A stretch of DNA of 64,000 bases, taken from assembly GCF_019097595.1 (NCBI RefSeq), contig NC_080714.1, positions 3,234,259-3,298,258 on the forward strand. Reading direction: 5' to 3'. How positions within the stretch are numbered: the stretch's first letter is position 1; each line of letters begins with the position of its first letter. A program made the translations under genes and the position numbers. Of this stretch, positions 1 through 11,207 are shown piece by piece. The notes beneath the pieces are model-generated. The model made no database searches. It was not told the DNA's origin and saw nothing but the letters and a program-made list of their open reading frames with translations. Source of the DNA: Hemibagrus wyckioides. Taxonomy: Eukaryota; Chordata; Actinopteri; Siluriformes; Bagridae.

Positions 1-273
1 AACGAGAAATAGGAACTTATTACGTGGAATAACTTCTAAATATTTGCATTCATTTTTACAACATGGCTTCAATGATATATGCCATCACTAGTGTACATTA
101 TAAATGTAAGTGGGCGTGGCCAATGGATCCGTCAGTCCCAATGAAGGAGGCATCGGCTTTACACACATCCGACAGCAATCAGGACACACACCTCTAATAC
201 AGGACACATTCCTCTGAAACAGTGTGTATTAAGTGTGTTTGTGTGTGTGTGTATGTGTGTTCAGCTCCTGCAG

Positions 274-422
274 CATGTCCGTGTGTGAACAGAAAGGTGT
301 GTTACACTCATCCCCTGCTCTCTCGCAAAAAGCACCTGTCGCGAGGAACAGGGTCAGAACTGGACATGACCATACGCAGCACTTCTGCTGTTACTGAACA
401 CAATCAGCTACACAGAGTAAGA

Positions 423-453
<31 letters not shown>

Positions 454-680
454 CACCTGCATGTACACACTGGTGCACTCATCTGCATCCACAAAAAAAA
501 AAAAAAAATTTAACAGCTTTTAAACATCACTTTAATGGAAAGTACTATCTCTCTGTTTAGGGTCTGAATACACTCCATTTGATCTCTCTCTCTCACACAC
601 ACACACACACACGGCTAGTGTAAATACATACACAAACACAGCTTGATCATTTACACTTGTGTTGTGTAGATCACAAGCTC

Positions 681-712
<32 letters not shown>

Positions 713-1404
713 GCACCTGCAGTGTAATCTTCAAGAAAAATCTTTTTATTGTGCACACATGTAGTAACAGTTCACAGCTTTTTCAGACGAGGAATGTTTC
801 CCTGAGAGCACTTTGTGTGTCTTGAGTGTATGCGTGCAAATGTGTGTGTGTTTCTGTACTACTGCCGTGCGTGTGCATGTGTGTGTTCCTGTGTGTATGC
901 AGATGTTGGACACAGATGAGAGGCGTGAGAGAGGCAGGGGCAGTAAAGGTACCTTTGCCCCACCGAACTCCGAATTTTACAGCCGGGGCTCCACCCACCA
1001 GCTCTATGGTGAGACGTGCTCAGGGGTCAAAGGGCACGAGGTGGATACCTGGTGTTGTTTTGATTTGGGTCTTAGTATTCCAGCCCTCCAGAGTTGGAAA
1101 AAAAGCAAAACTTTTCAGTGAAGCAGTATGTAGAGTCTATGAGGAGATACTGAATTTACTTGAGATATTTAGAACATGCTGAATTTACAGTAATTACATA
1201 GATTTAGAGGAAACTAAGTGACTCTGTGTCTGACTTTGCCTTTGCCTTCTGTCTGTCTGTCTGTGCATGTCTGCCTCTGGTTCATTTTTTTCTCTCTGTG
1301 TCTGTCTGTCTGTCTGTCTGTCACTGTGTGTTTTCTCTCTCTCTCTCTCTGTCTCTGTCTTTCTATCTGTCTGCCTGGTTGTGTCTCTCTGCCACTCTTT
1401 GTTT

Positions 1405-1454
<50 letters not shown>

Positions 1455-1759
1455 TGTCTTTCTATCCCTGAGTACCTTTCTTTCTGTGTCTTTCTCTGTC
1501 TATGTCTATTTGCCTTTCTGTCTTTCTCCCTATCTCTGTCTGTCTGTCTGTCTATTTGTCTCTCTGTGTTTAACTGCCTCCCCATCTGTCTTTCTATCTG
1601 TCTGTCTGTCTCTCTCTTTCCCTGGCTACCTTTCTGTCTGTCTGTCTGCCTTTCTCTCTCTCTCTCTTACTCTCTTTCTTTTCCGGTCTCTGATATTGCC
1701 CTTCTATCTGCCTTTGTCTGTCTGTCTGTCTTACTTTCTTGCTGCCTTTCTCTGTCTTT

Positions 1760-1804
<45 letters not shown>

Positions 1805-2009
1805 ACCTTGCCTTTCTTTCTTTCTGTCTGTCTGTATATCTTTGTGTCTCTCTGTGTCTCTCTATATATCTGTCTGTCTCTCTATAGAGAACTTTAATCC
1901 CAGTCCTGACACCAGCCGAGATCTGAGGATCATCACTGGAGCGATGGAGCCCTGGGGAGGGAGAAGCTCTACAGAACGTTTCTGTACTTCCATACCAAGC
2001 CTCATCTAG
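274..2009 (+). CDS. Unrecognised gene, last three coding exons (partial, 5' part outside window)
   Basis: I do not recognise this protein. Three exon-like pieces fit together. Exon A is about 274-416 (acceptor CTGCAG, donor GTAAGA, ends in phase 0). Exon B is 903-1008 (acceptor TATGCAG, donor GTGAGA, 35 codons plus one base). Exon C is 1888-2009 (acceptor CTCTATAG, takes one base from B, ends at TAG 2007-2009). The joined frame stays open and gives a hydrophilic, Arg/Ser/Thr-rich C-terminal tail of about 120 residues with no membrane segment or known domain. B contains TFAPPNSEFYSRGST and C contains DLRIITGAMEPWGG. It ends in CTSIPSLI. The first exon could instead start at 265, after an earlier CAG. 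Polyadenylation signals lie 117 and 159 bases past the stop. Matching phases at both junctions and non-repetitive codons in B and C argue for a real gene. Exon A is the weakest part. Confidence 0.45.
421..714. repeat. CA/TG and A-rich microsatellites in the intron between exons A and B
   Basis: CA runs at about 421-456 and 592-613, an A15 run near 493-508, and a TG run at about 685-712. They lie just after the putative donor at 416/417. No coding potential is seen here beyond frames opened by the repeats. Confidence 0.8.
1211..1886 (+). repeat. Long CT/CTGT polypyrimidine tract
   Basis: About 675 bases that are almost pure pyrimidine plus G on the + strand: (TCTG)n, (TC)n and TTTC blocks, with perfect CT runs near 1412-1447 and 1769-1801. 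It fills most of the inferred intron before exon C and ends directly in that exon's acceptor. The long frames rich in Cys, Leu and Ser across it come from the repeat and are not genes. Confidence 0.9.
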
Positions 2010-2125
2010 CTCTAACACACACTCACCCACACACACACACACACACACACTTATCCACCCACACACACACAAACTACTTCACTGAAGAGATGTGACAGAT
2101 GAGTAATCAAAGCAAAGCAACTCAC

Positions 2126-2173
2126 AATAAATATAAAATAATCGTATAATCGTATGTATTATATGATAATAAA
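2126..2173 (+). terminator. Two polyadenylation signals after the 5'-edge gene
   Basis: AATAAA occurs at 2126-2131 and again at 2168-2173, 117 and 159 bases beyond the TAG at 2007-2009. The surrounding DNA is AT-rich. This supports the reading that exon C is terminal. Confidence 0.5.
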
Positions 2174-2179
2174 TTCTTT

Positions 2180-2960
2180 CTTAACCTCCAGATCTTTTCT
2201 CCATCAGACGGTTGACCAGTGGTCAGAGTTGCACGTCACATCACCTCAGAAGGACAAACACACACACCCGGGTTCTCCACCAGCTTCACTGCTTTCACAG
2301 CAATTTCTTTGCTCTTAAAAATCCATTACCGAACACATTTCACAATTTTCCACTTACCTCAAATGTGTGGAGTTGCAACGCTAATGTAGCTAATTTTGTG
2401 AATCCTGTGAAAAAAGAACAACCAGAGGTGAAAATGATGTGTGTGGAAAAATCAGATGTGGAAATTAATGACTCATGTGGGAGGGAAACATCACAGGTGA
2501 AAATAAAAGAACAGACGAGTCCAGCTCTTTGGCTCAAGGTTACTGCAGTGGTCAGAAACCTTCATGGTTCAACACCACAGCTGCAGGTGTGGAGGAGATT
2601 CGGAGATGCAGAGGGTCGTGGACGAAGTTGGGGTTGTGTAGTTCACTGGGGATGAGTAGTTGTGTTCTATTTAAAAGGAACCTTGGTACTCACCTGCCCA
2701 GGAAAAGTCTATCGGTCACTCCAGGAGGGGTTTTTTTTGTCTTTTTTTTATTGATAAACCTTAAACCATTGATAAGAAGATCAGCAACCTCTGACTCAGA
2801 GGTCATGGGTCTTTCCCAGAAGAGATTGAGATACTTCACATTTAGGTGAGAGGACAGACCTTAACCCTGGTGGAGCAGTTCAGGTATCTTGGGCTCTGAT
2901 TCTCAAGTGATGGAAAACATGACCATGAGACTGACAAAGGTCAGCAATTGCAATGATGAG
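2180..2960. other. Intergenic DNA, no gene seen
   Basis: An open frame at 2212-2655 (147 codons) has no recognisable domain. It covers a stretch at about 2395-2510 with repeated GGTGAAAA/GTGGAAA phrases, which resembles decayed transposon DNA. I see no convincing splice-linked exons. Confidence 0.5.
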
Positions 2961-2967
2961 GTTTAAG

Positions 2968-3065
2968 AACCTTGCTTGGGGGTCCAGCAGTGTCAGCTTG
3001 GTGGTACTGGGGCTTTGACCTTCGAAAGAACAAACCAGAGCCTTAACCACTTGAGCTGCAGTGGT
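2968..3065 (-). repeat. Partial tRNA-derived SINE (family 1), reverse orientation
   Basis: Read on the - strand it has the family-1 head: CAAGTGGTTAAGGCTCTGG, then a GGTCAAAGCCCC phrase in place of the usual GGTTCAAGCCCC. The 3' half is missing. It lies immediately beside a second, longer copy at 3088-3285. Confidence 0.55.
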
Positions 3066-3087
3066 AGTGAAGCAGGTTAGTTAAGTA

Positions 3088-3285
3088 GCCGTTATTTGCC
3101 ACATACACATTACTGTACGGTAAATTCTTTCTTTTCATATCCTGTCCTTAGAGGGTTGGGGTCAGAGCGCAGGGTCAGCCATGATGCAGTGCCCCTAGGG
3201 CCAAGCGGTGGCAGCTTGGCTGAGCTGGGGCTTGAACCCTGATCAACAACACAGAGCCTTAACCACTTGAGATACCACTGCCCCT
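3088..3285 (-). repeat. tRNA-derived SINE (family 1), reverse orientation
   Basis: Same family as 5683-5920 and 7886-8125. The - strand reads CTCAAGTGGTTAAGGCTCTG, then GGGTTCAAGCCCC (like a tRNA B box), the GGGGCACTGCATCATGGCTG body, and a tail equivalent to GAAAGAATTTACCGTACAGTAATGTATGTG. Target-site duplications were not identified. Confidence 0.7.
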
Positions 3286-3394
3286 TAGGTGCTAACAGTG
3301 GTGAAGCAGGTTCGTAACAAGGCTCTTTGTTTAGTCTTTTTTAGTCTCTGACCTAATCTTTGATCCCAAAATAATAAGGTCGCAAGTTTGGCTT

Positions 3395-3640
3395 GTGGAA
3401 ATAAGGGATGCTGTTGATCTCAGGAAGTACAGCCATGTTTCAGGTGCACCCCCTGGTCAAGTCTCTGTAGAGCTGAATCAGGAAACCCTGAGGCAGACCC
3501 AAGACATCTCTGGACAGTTTATATCTCACAGTTGGTGTGGGAATGTCTGGGGATCCCCAGGAGTAGTAGCTGGAATCTGTGGCCAGGGATCAAGTCTGGG
3601 CTGACCTTCTCACTCTGCCCCAGGAACGAATAAAAATATA
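3395..3640 (+). repeat. Diverged non-LTR retrotransposon 3' fragment
   Basis: The order of phrases matches a fish LINE tail that I know only in general form: a CACCCCCTGGTCAAG segment, then CTGAGGCAGACCCAAGACA, TTTATATCTCACAGTTGG, GGGGATCCCCAGGAG and GGGATCAAGTCTGGGCTGAC. The copy is heavily mutated, so coding is lost. Assignment rests on pattern memory; a repeat-library search would settle the clade. Confidence 0.5.
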
Positions 3641-5682
3641 TTTCCTGAGTCCTATGGCAACACTGATTGTCATGAATATGAACGATAAGTATATCTGTGT
3701 TTTAGTCAGCATGGTAACACAGACACACACATGAAGGCACAGCTGTGGCTTCGGTCAGTTCTCACACCCAGCTTCTGTCCTGGTGCCAGAGAACCTACAG
3801 TCCCTCCACACACATACACACACACATATTCCAGCCTTGTTTCCATGAGTGCTTAGTTTGAGAGAAATATGCGTGTGTGTGTGTATGTGAGAGAGAGACA
3901 GACCCGAGCAGTGCTTCCTCTGTGAGGAGAGATTTCCGAAGTCGATGCCCAAATCTACACACGGCTTTGAGTCGGCCGCTCTGGGATTTTCACCTCCACC
4001 TGCAGAACCCCAGTCTGGCAACAACAACACCGAGGTCTGACGTCAGCCTCAGGAAAGACCACGGCGCGCCAAGCTACGATCGCGGCGACCCTGAGCTGTA
4101 ATTACACACGCCACATTCTTAACAGTGTACGAACACGGACGAGAGCGTCTGCAGACCCGCCGGCAGGAAAGAAACATTTTCTTACAAGCAGCAAACGACA
4201 ACATACTCAAGATTGTTTCCAGTACGTGAGATTCTTTCAAATGGGCCCTTTCCTTTAAAGCCAAGTGAGCGGGTTGCTGCGGCTACGGACGTCAACCAGA
4301 GAGTGCGTCCAAGAACGAACTTAGAAAGGCTTAGTCTAAAATATAGTACGTGCCTCGGAATGTTCATGTAAGGAATACCACACTGTGTGTCGTGTTGTTA
4401 TGGGAAACTAATCAACAGTGGCTTGTTGTGATGAACTGACGTTGCTGTTACTACCCGGAAGTTGATCGTCCTCATACCACAGAGATACATAAACTGTTCA
4501 GGACGCTCATCCTGGCCCGACATCTGAGGTTGAAATTCTTTCTAAAATAGACTTTTGTTGTTCCTACACTAAGTTCCAACCAATCAGCAAACCACAGTGT
4601 AATAAAGCAAATTACCCAAAGGTAAAACCCCTCACTCGTAGGCTGCCTGGAATGAGTGCAGGTCTCCCGTCTGCGTAATTCAGTCCGATGGCGTCAGCAT
4701 GTGTTTGGTCAGGGTTTAAGGTCGGCTGCGCGTTCACACACAGTAAAACGAGACACCGTTGCTAGCATAGTGTACACGGTTGCCGGGCAGGAATGACATC
4801 TCTGCAGCGTCTCAATGCTCCGATGAGGCAGCTGCTGAATGTCATACACACAGGGCAGGGAGGTGTGTGTGTATGTGTGTGTCTTTAGGTCTGATCTGGA
4901 TATGTTTGACACAATTTGAGTTGTCCTGAGCACCATGGAGGCCCGGGCCTGGGATAAAGCCGTCCTTTGATGGCTTTTGGCTCAGGGGGAAAAAGTGAGT
5001 GTCTGCATGGACAAACTGGCTTAATTCAAGCTAACAAGGATTGGTTGTGATGAGTGTGTGATTGAGTAAACAAATGACCTGATGGCTAGATCACTGTATT
5101 CCTGTGTTTTGAAAAATAGAGAGAGAGAGTTCATTATCCCTGATTTCAGTACAACTTGCCATCCTGCTTGGCATGCGTGTTCATTAGCACCACGCATGTT
5201 TGCTGAGCCCTATTTGTTTACGCCCTTCTCTTCGCCCATCCTGGAACTTTCTTGCTTAAACATTTTCCCAACAGGAGGTGCTCTGTGAGTGAGGCCTCAC
5301 CCCACACCCTCCACAGCAGCGCCAGTGTAAAGGAACTGACATCCACACCACGGCTCAGGGGTTTGCCAGCTCTGAATGGGGTTACTCCTCGGGTTCCATT
5401 AACTCTGTGTTAATTACTTCACATTTGAACCCGTCTTAGCACAGTGGCTGAGGGATGCCAGATATTTTCACTCTTGAAAAATAAAGGTGGCCGAAAAAGT
5501 GGTTCAATGATTATGAAAGGGTCCTCTAGAACCACACACATTGGCACAGAACCCTTTAAAATCCTCAAGGATTCTGTGCTAAAATGTAACCACATCAGAC
5601 AAGAAGCACAACCTTGTGATCAGACTGCATTTTAGTTAAACATTTTCCCAACAAACAAGCTGTTTAGCAGTAAATATGGGCA
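3641..5682. other. Intergenic DNA with a perfect CRE palindrome; no gene seen
   Basis: No domain-bearing frame is present. The block at 3900-4120 is less repetitive and GC-richer than its surroundings and contains a perfect TGACGTCA at 4038-4045, the classical CREB/ATF site, so it may be regulatory. A short TG/GA microsatellite sits at 3870-3900. The stretch 5440-5640 has phrases such as GAACCCTTTAAAA common in fish interspersed repeats. Confidence 0.4.
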
Positions 5683-5920
5683 TCAGGGGCACTGATGGTT
5701 CAAGTGGTTAAGGCTCTGGGTTTGAGGATCAGGGTTCAAGCCCCAGCACCACTAAGCTCCAGTGTTGGGCAATTAAGCAAGGTCCTTAACCTCTCTGCTC
5801 CAGGGGCGCTGTATCATAGCTGCCTTTGTGCTCTGACCCCAACTTCCTCAGGTGGGATATGTGAAGAAAAGAATTCCACTGTGCTGTAATGTATGTGTGA
5901 GGATAATAAAGTCTTCTTGT
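5683..5920 (+). repeat. tRNA-derived SINE (family 1), near full length
   Basis: It begins near GGGGCACTGATGGTTCAAGT and has GGTTCAAGCCCCAGCACCAC, which resembles a tRNA B box. The body includes GGGGCGCTGTATCATAGCTG, and it ends at ATAATAAAGTCTTCTTG. It is the same family as the copies near 3.2, 7.9, 10.5, 11.6 and 52.0 kb. Confidence 0.75.
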
Positions 5921-7111
5921 GCTATGTTCATCATTGTTTATATCACTATCAAGAGTCCAGAAGAACAGATGTTGATGACACAAACTCCACCCTCATAGAA
6001 AACAAACAAACAAACTAAAACTCCAACAGTGTGCTAAAAGTCGGCCATGTTTATGAGCTACTACTGTTGAGCAAGACACACCCCTTAAGGCTGGGGGTGG
6101 GGCATATATACAGCCAAAGAGGAGTCTTGGATGATTTTCCTGTGGAATGTGTCCTTAGAGAGTATTAGTTCTTTTACCAGAAGTGATGAGTTATACTTTA
6201 AAAGCTTTTTGGAAAACTTTCCTGTGCCCTGAAGAGAAGAAACATCTCTCGCCCAGTGTGTAAGAACTAGAAGAATCTTATCGGCCGTTGTAAATGTGTA
6301 AACACTGTAAAGTTAAATACAGTCATACAGTACATCTGATAAACATCTAGCACCTTCCATGATTTCACCATAACGCCGAATAGCTGAGCTCTTACGAGCG
6401 ACGACTCGACTTGTTCCTTCACTCTTCACCTCCGTGAGGAATTCCGCATGAACTTTGACCTCTTCAGCGTCAGGGTTCAGCGAATCCCAGCCGATTCCAC
6501 ACACACAAACGAAGCGAGACAGCGATGCCTAATGAAGACACAGTCAAGCCATTTGTAATGGAAAAGCAGTCATTTTTTCTGTATTTTCTCGGTGAAACAG
6601 GCTGTCCATCACATATCCGCTGCTGTCCACACGCCACATGATGCAAATCCTGGTGAGTCAGTGGAACACCGATTCCGTTACAGCTCAGAGGGAAAAAACA
6701 AACCACCTCACACACTCGCTCTCACACACACAATCACACCCAATGTTCCTGTTTGCTCGCTCTGTCCATATGTCCATCATCACAGGTGTGTTCGACCAGA
6801 CTTTAGCACCCAGGTGTGAACCGGAGTCCGTGTGCATCAGCAGACCTCCATAAAACACTCACCGTGAACCAGAAGCCTATAAAAGCTTTCTGGAACAAAT
6901 AGACATGCTTTTTTATTTTTTATTTTTTTTAAATCTCACCTGCAATCACAAGTGCTTTTTAGTGAAATACACAACTAATAGCACAAAAAATAGTGCAGCT
7001 TTTACGCTACAGCAATTTGTTTACATTTGTAACTACAGGGAATTCTTTTTTTCTATCAGTTACGCCTTTATTTAGAGAAGATGCTTTCTCCGGCTTGCTA
7101 GAAAATTCTAT
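5921..7111. other. Intergenic DNA, no gene seen
   Basis: Mostly single-copy DNA. A GC-rich patch followed by GGGCATATATACAGCC at about 6093-6113 resembles a TATA element, but no coding exon follows it. A small CA-rich run lies near 6700-6750. Confidence 0.4.
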
Positions 7112-7480
7112 TTCTTCTTCTTTGGGCTTTTCCCTTCAGGGGTCTCCACAGTGAACCATCTCTCTCCACCTATCCCTATCTTCTGCATCCTCAACTCTTG
7201 CACCCACTAGCTTTATATCCTCTTTTTTTACATCCATATACCTCCTCTTTGGCCTTCCTCTTTGCCTTCTGCCTGGCAGCTCCATGTCCAACATTCTCCT
7301 ACCAATATACTCACTCTCCCTCCTCTGAACATCTGGCCTCCCTAACTTTGTCCCCCAAACGTCCAACATGAGCTGTCCCTCTGATGTACTCGTTCCTAAT
7401 CCTGTCCAACTGTGTCCCTCCCAAAGAGAACCTCAACATCTTCAGCTCTGCTACCTCTAGCTCTGACTCCTGTCTCATCC
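7112..7480 (-). repeat. RTE-type LINE 3' end (5'-truncated reverse transcriptase tail)
   Basis: The - strand encodes the end of a non-LTR retrotransposon polyprotein: RRESEYIGRRMLDMELPGRR, then RGRPKRRYMDV and a terminal DRWREMVHCGDP. The same tail occurs at 33117-33580 and 62538-63100. The 3' end on the - strand is GAAGAAGAAAT-like. The copy is short and shifts frame before the WFGH-type segment seen in the other copies. It is a dead fragment. Confidence 0.75.
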
Positions 7481-7885
7481 TCTTTCTCTTATTATCTTAC
7501 TATTACAGAGTAGAGAATGAACCAGAAAAGCCGTTATTAATTCATGTTAATCATCACGGATTTATCATAAATGCAAGTTTCCCTCTAGGAAGCTGCACAT
7601 GAACAACCCCTTAAGTCGTAATCATGACCGGGAAAATCTGAGATTGTTTTGATACCTGAGTTTACCAGATAGGAGGAGTCCTAAACATTCGAAATGGCGT
7701 CCAGCAAACAGTTTCTGACCGGAATGACTGGATTTGGTGTGTTTTTTTCTGAATAACTCAAACATCTCTAAATACCTGGAGACTCCTTTCAAAAACATTG
7801 CGTAAACATCTTCCAGAATACCTCACCCATGTCAACATTTATGTTTTAAATAACTCTTTTTTTTAAACTCTGTTTATCAGGTTTA

Positions 7886-8125
7886 GGCAGTGGTAGCTTA
7901 AGTGGTTAAGGATCTGGGTCACTGACCTGAAGATCGGGGTTCAAGCCCCAGCACCACCAAGCTGCCTCTGTTGGGCCCTTATGCAAGGCCCCTAACCCCC
8001 CTGCTCCAGGGGCACTGCATCATGGCTGACCCTGTGCTTTGATCCCAACCCCCAAGGATGGTATATGTGAAGAAAGAATTTCACTGTGCAGTAATGTATA
8101 TGTGACAAATAAAGGCACCTTAACT
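7886..8125 (+). repeat. tRNA-derived SINE (family 1), near full length
   Basis: Head GGCAGTGGTAGCTTAAGTGG, then GGGTTCAAGCCCCAGCACCA, body GGGGCACTGCATCATGGCTG, tail TTTCACTGTGCAGTAATG and GACAAATAAAGGCACCTT. This is the cleanest copy of the family in the window. Confidence 0.8.
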
Positions 8126-9300
8126 TTGGATTTGATGTGCAAGTCCATGTATGTGATCTGTTACCATGGAAATACTACCATATTAAAGTGAAGGCATTAA
8201 TAAAAAAACACCTGAAATGAGTCTACACCAATCAGATCATTAATCAGTACATTAAAGCTTTATTAGACCAAACAGGAGCTCTGTGTGTGTGTGTGTGTGT
8301 ATTGCTGCTTGCTCATTCTGACTTTCCCCTGCTGGTGGAAATGTTTGTCTGGAGCAGTAACAATGGCTGGGGTTGAGCCAGACCGTCCGAAATGCCAAAC
8401 TGCCCCATTCCTCTTTCTCACTCCCAGTCTCTCTGTTTCGCTCTCCCTTACTCTAAAACCCGACTCCTTTACACAAACACACACACACACATACACACAC
8501 TGCCCCTCCTTTTGCTCTTACACACACATCCTGCTTTTGTGGGTCCGGAATCTGTGGAATTTCGACTGCGGTCGCCGCCCATGGCGAATCCTGATACAAG
8601 GTGCACCTGAAGAAACTGGTGTATGAAATGAAGGATTCTTACCACACACACACACACCTGTCCGATGGCTCTCTTTACTCATCATCTCATTAGATCACTG
8701 CATATATATAAATATATATATTCACCTTGTTAAACTGGATAAGCATCAAGCACCTGCTGCCTACCTATACTACACACACACACACACACACACCTGTTCT
8801 CTTCACTTTGGCCTTCACTCTTCACTTTCCTCTCAGACTCGATCACATATCCGAGCCTCTTGTGTCTCGCCCCGAGCGCAGAACGACAGGCCAGGGCGTG
8901 CACTTGCAACATAAATCCGATTTTTTTTCTGGCTTCGATCGCCGTAAACAAGTATCCAGATCTGACCTTCCATCAACATTCCTGCTTTTGAGATCTTTAT
9001 GAAGCACAGGCCCATGTCTAAACCTCATCTACCTTACATACAGCCGTTATTTTTATCCTTCCAGACTCTGATGGTTTGCATTCACAAATACCATTTCATT
9101 TCAGGCCTAATAAGTGCTCTGAGCTCAATTATTAGGACATACTTTAGCGTATTAAGCTAGCACACAGAGTTTAGCGAGACTCCATATTCTGAGTAACCGC
9201 TTCAGGATGACTTTGTTATCTGAAATACGATACAGCGGTTCCTCCGAAGCCACGTTTCCAAATGCTTAGGCTAGGTTTTCTCAGCAAGCTTTCTGAATTA
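8126..9300. other. Intergenic DNA with CA/TG microsatellites
   Basis: TG/CA runs at about 8281-8300, 8472-8500, 8643-8657 and 8773-8794. Open frames here on both strands are driven by these runs. No gene is seen. Confidence 0.6.
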
Positions 9301-9309
9301 AAGAAGAGT

Positions 9310-9860
9310 CTGATGTGATAGAAATGACCAAACAGCCAGCTTTCTGAATGAAATACTTGTCTAATCACAGGATATCAGATGTATCTGATTACAAATGAGG
9401 TGAGTCTGATGCTACAGTAAATGTTAGACCAAAACTAGTGATCAAGTGATCTAAATTAGACTCTAATTTCATTCTTTGTACTATATAGTGCTTGAGATCA
9501 GATTTATTACTCATTTCCTTCTCTGTGATTAGACATAACTGATTCGTCTCATTTGTGACTTTGTGATCAGACTCGTTTCTTTCTTCAGGTTGAGACTCAG
9601 ACTGTTGATTATTTCCTTTCCCAAATCCTCATTTTTTGGTGATTAGATTACCAGACAAGAGCTTTGTGAAAGATTAATGTCGGATTCTCCTTCACTCCTT
9701 TGTGATTAGACACATCAGATACTTGTGATTAGACACATCAGACAAACCCATCATACACATTTCTCTGTGATCAGATGCATAGGATTTGTGATATGTGGTT
9801 CATATACTTTGGAATGACTCATGATTTTTTAATCAGAAACTCATCCCAGACTCTTCTGAA
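9310..9860. repeat. Degenerate tandem repeat built on TGTGATTAGACACATCAGA
   Basis: The phrase TGTGATTAGACACATCAGA, or close variants (GTGATCAGACTC, TCTGTGATCAGATGCAT, CTGTGATTAGACATAAC), recurs irregularly at about 25-75-base spacing. The two best adjacent units lie at 9700-9745. It reads as an old, decayed tandem array. Confidence 0.5.
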
Positions 9861-9869
9861 ATCAGACAT

Positions 9870-10428
9870 ATCAGATGCTCAGAGAGATGCTTTGTTCCTG
9901 ATCTGGGTGTTGGAAACACGAGGCCGAGGTCCAGCCTGACCTCCTGTCTGTAACACAACAGAAAACACCTTTGAACTCCTTAAGAAATGACAATGGGAAT
10001 GTTTGGCTTTTCCTCACAAAACATGGGAACCAGGCTTTCCTGGAACGCCGCCCGCCTCGAGGAACTGCTTGGAGGGAGTTCTGCAGCTCAACAGGAAGAC
10101 CTCCCTGCAGAGGCTGTGTGAGGACAGTGCAGTGTGTGCGTTGAGAATTTGTCAAGAGCCTGTTGAGTTGTTTATGGGGATTTCCTTCTCCATCTGCATC
10201 ACCGCTTCCTATTACAGAGGAAAGCCATACGGCCAGGCGGGAGCGGGAGCGGGAGTTCCCTCCTCACTCGTTCCACTATAACACAGGACAGGAGTTCCCA
10301 GCTCTGGTCATTGAGTTCCTTTCAATTATTTTCCCAGCGCTCGATATGAGAAGCTACCAGACACAAAGCTGTCCCCAGATCTGTCCTTTTTTTGGTGTAA
10401 TGTTGCACACAAAAACACTGAGTTAGAA
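9870..10428. other. Single-copy intergenic block, no gene assigned
   Basis: GC-balanced, non-repetitive DNA at 9880-10310 with an open + frame at 10003-10281 that shows no known domain. It might be a regulatory element of the CCN1-like gene 3 kb downstream, but nothing here proves that. Confidence 0.3.
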
Positions 10429-10652
10429 GTTTATTATCCACATACATACATTACAGCACAGTGGAATTCTTATCTTCATATATCCCATTTAAGGAAGTTG
10501 CGGGGTCAAAGCACAGGGGCAGCTATGATGCAGTGCCCCTGGAGCAGAAAAGGTTAAGGGCCTTACCAAACAGTGGCAGCTTGGTGCTGCTGGTGCATGA
10601 ACCACGACCTTCCGATCTACAACCCATTTCCTTAACCACTTGAGCCACCACT
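10429..10652 (-). repeat. tRNA-derived SINE (family 1), reverse orientation
   Basis: The 3' tail lies at the left (TTATTATCCACATACATACA) and the head at the right, where CTTAACCACTTGAGCCACCA reads on the - strand as the usual GGTGGCTCAAGTGGTTAAG. The internal GGGGTCAAAGCACAGGGGCAG fits the family body. The head runs straight into the 11-bp minisatellite at 10653. Confidence 0.75.
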
Positions 10653-11207
10653 GGCCAACCACTGCCCCAACACTGAGCCACCACTGCCCCACCACTGTGC
10701 CACCACTGCACCACCACCGAGCCACTACTGCACCACCACTGAGCCACTAATGCTCTACCACTGGCACACTACTGCCCCACCACTGAGTCACCACTAAGAC
10801 ACCACTGCCCCACCACTGAGCCACCACTGTCCCACCACTGAGCCAGCACTGCACCAACATTGCCTCACCACTGCACCAACATTGCCTCACCACTGAGACA
10901 CCACTGCCCCACCTCTGTGCCACCACTGAGCCACAGCTGCCCCACCATTGAGCCACCACTAAGCCACTGGTGCACCACCACTGCCCCACCACTGCCCCAC
11001 CACTAAGTCACCACCACCCCACGACTAAGCCACTACTGCCACACCACTGCCCCACCACTAAGCCACCACTGCTCCACCACTGAGCCACCACCACCCCACC
11101 ACTAAGCCACCACTGCCCCTCCACTGCACCACCACTGTCCCACCACTGAGCCACCACTGCCCCACCTCTGCACCACCACTGCACCACCACTGAGCCACTA
11201 CTGCCCC
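10653..11207. repeat. 11-bp minisatellite (GNNCCACCACT)n
   Basis: About 50 units of an 11-base motif, written on the + strand as GNNCCACCACT with variants GCC, GAG, GTG, GCA and TAAG at the variable positions. The first units continue the head of the adjacent SINE (GAGCCACCACTG). The - strand frames rich in Trp, Val and Gly are repeat translations. Confidence 0.9.

Noticed and set aside
1218..2009. 263-codon open frame rich in Cys, Leu and Ser
   Set aside because: It is a translation of the CT/CTGT tract; only the last 40 codons (exon C) look like real coding sequence.
2212..2655. 147-codon open frame
   Set aside because: No domain, odd composition and overlap with repeat-like GTGAAAA phrases; probably chance.
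5740..5765. tRNA gene-like B boxes (GGTTCAAGCCCC, GGTTCGAATCCC) here and near 7940, 52125 and 52560
   Set aside because: They lie in SINE heads without a foldable complete cloverleaf; they are tRNA-derived repeats and not tRNA genes.
6060..6130. Possible promoter (GC-rich patch plus CATATATAC)
   Set aside because: No exon or transcript-like feature follows on either strand; too weak to list as a promoter.
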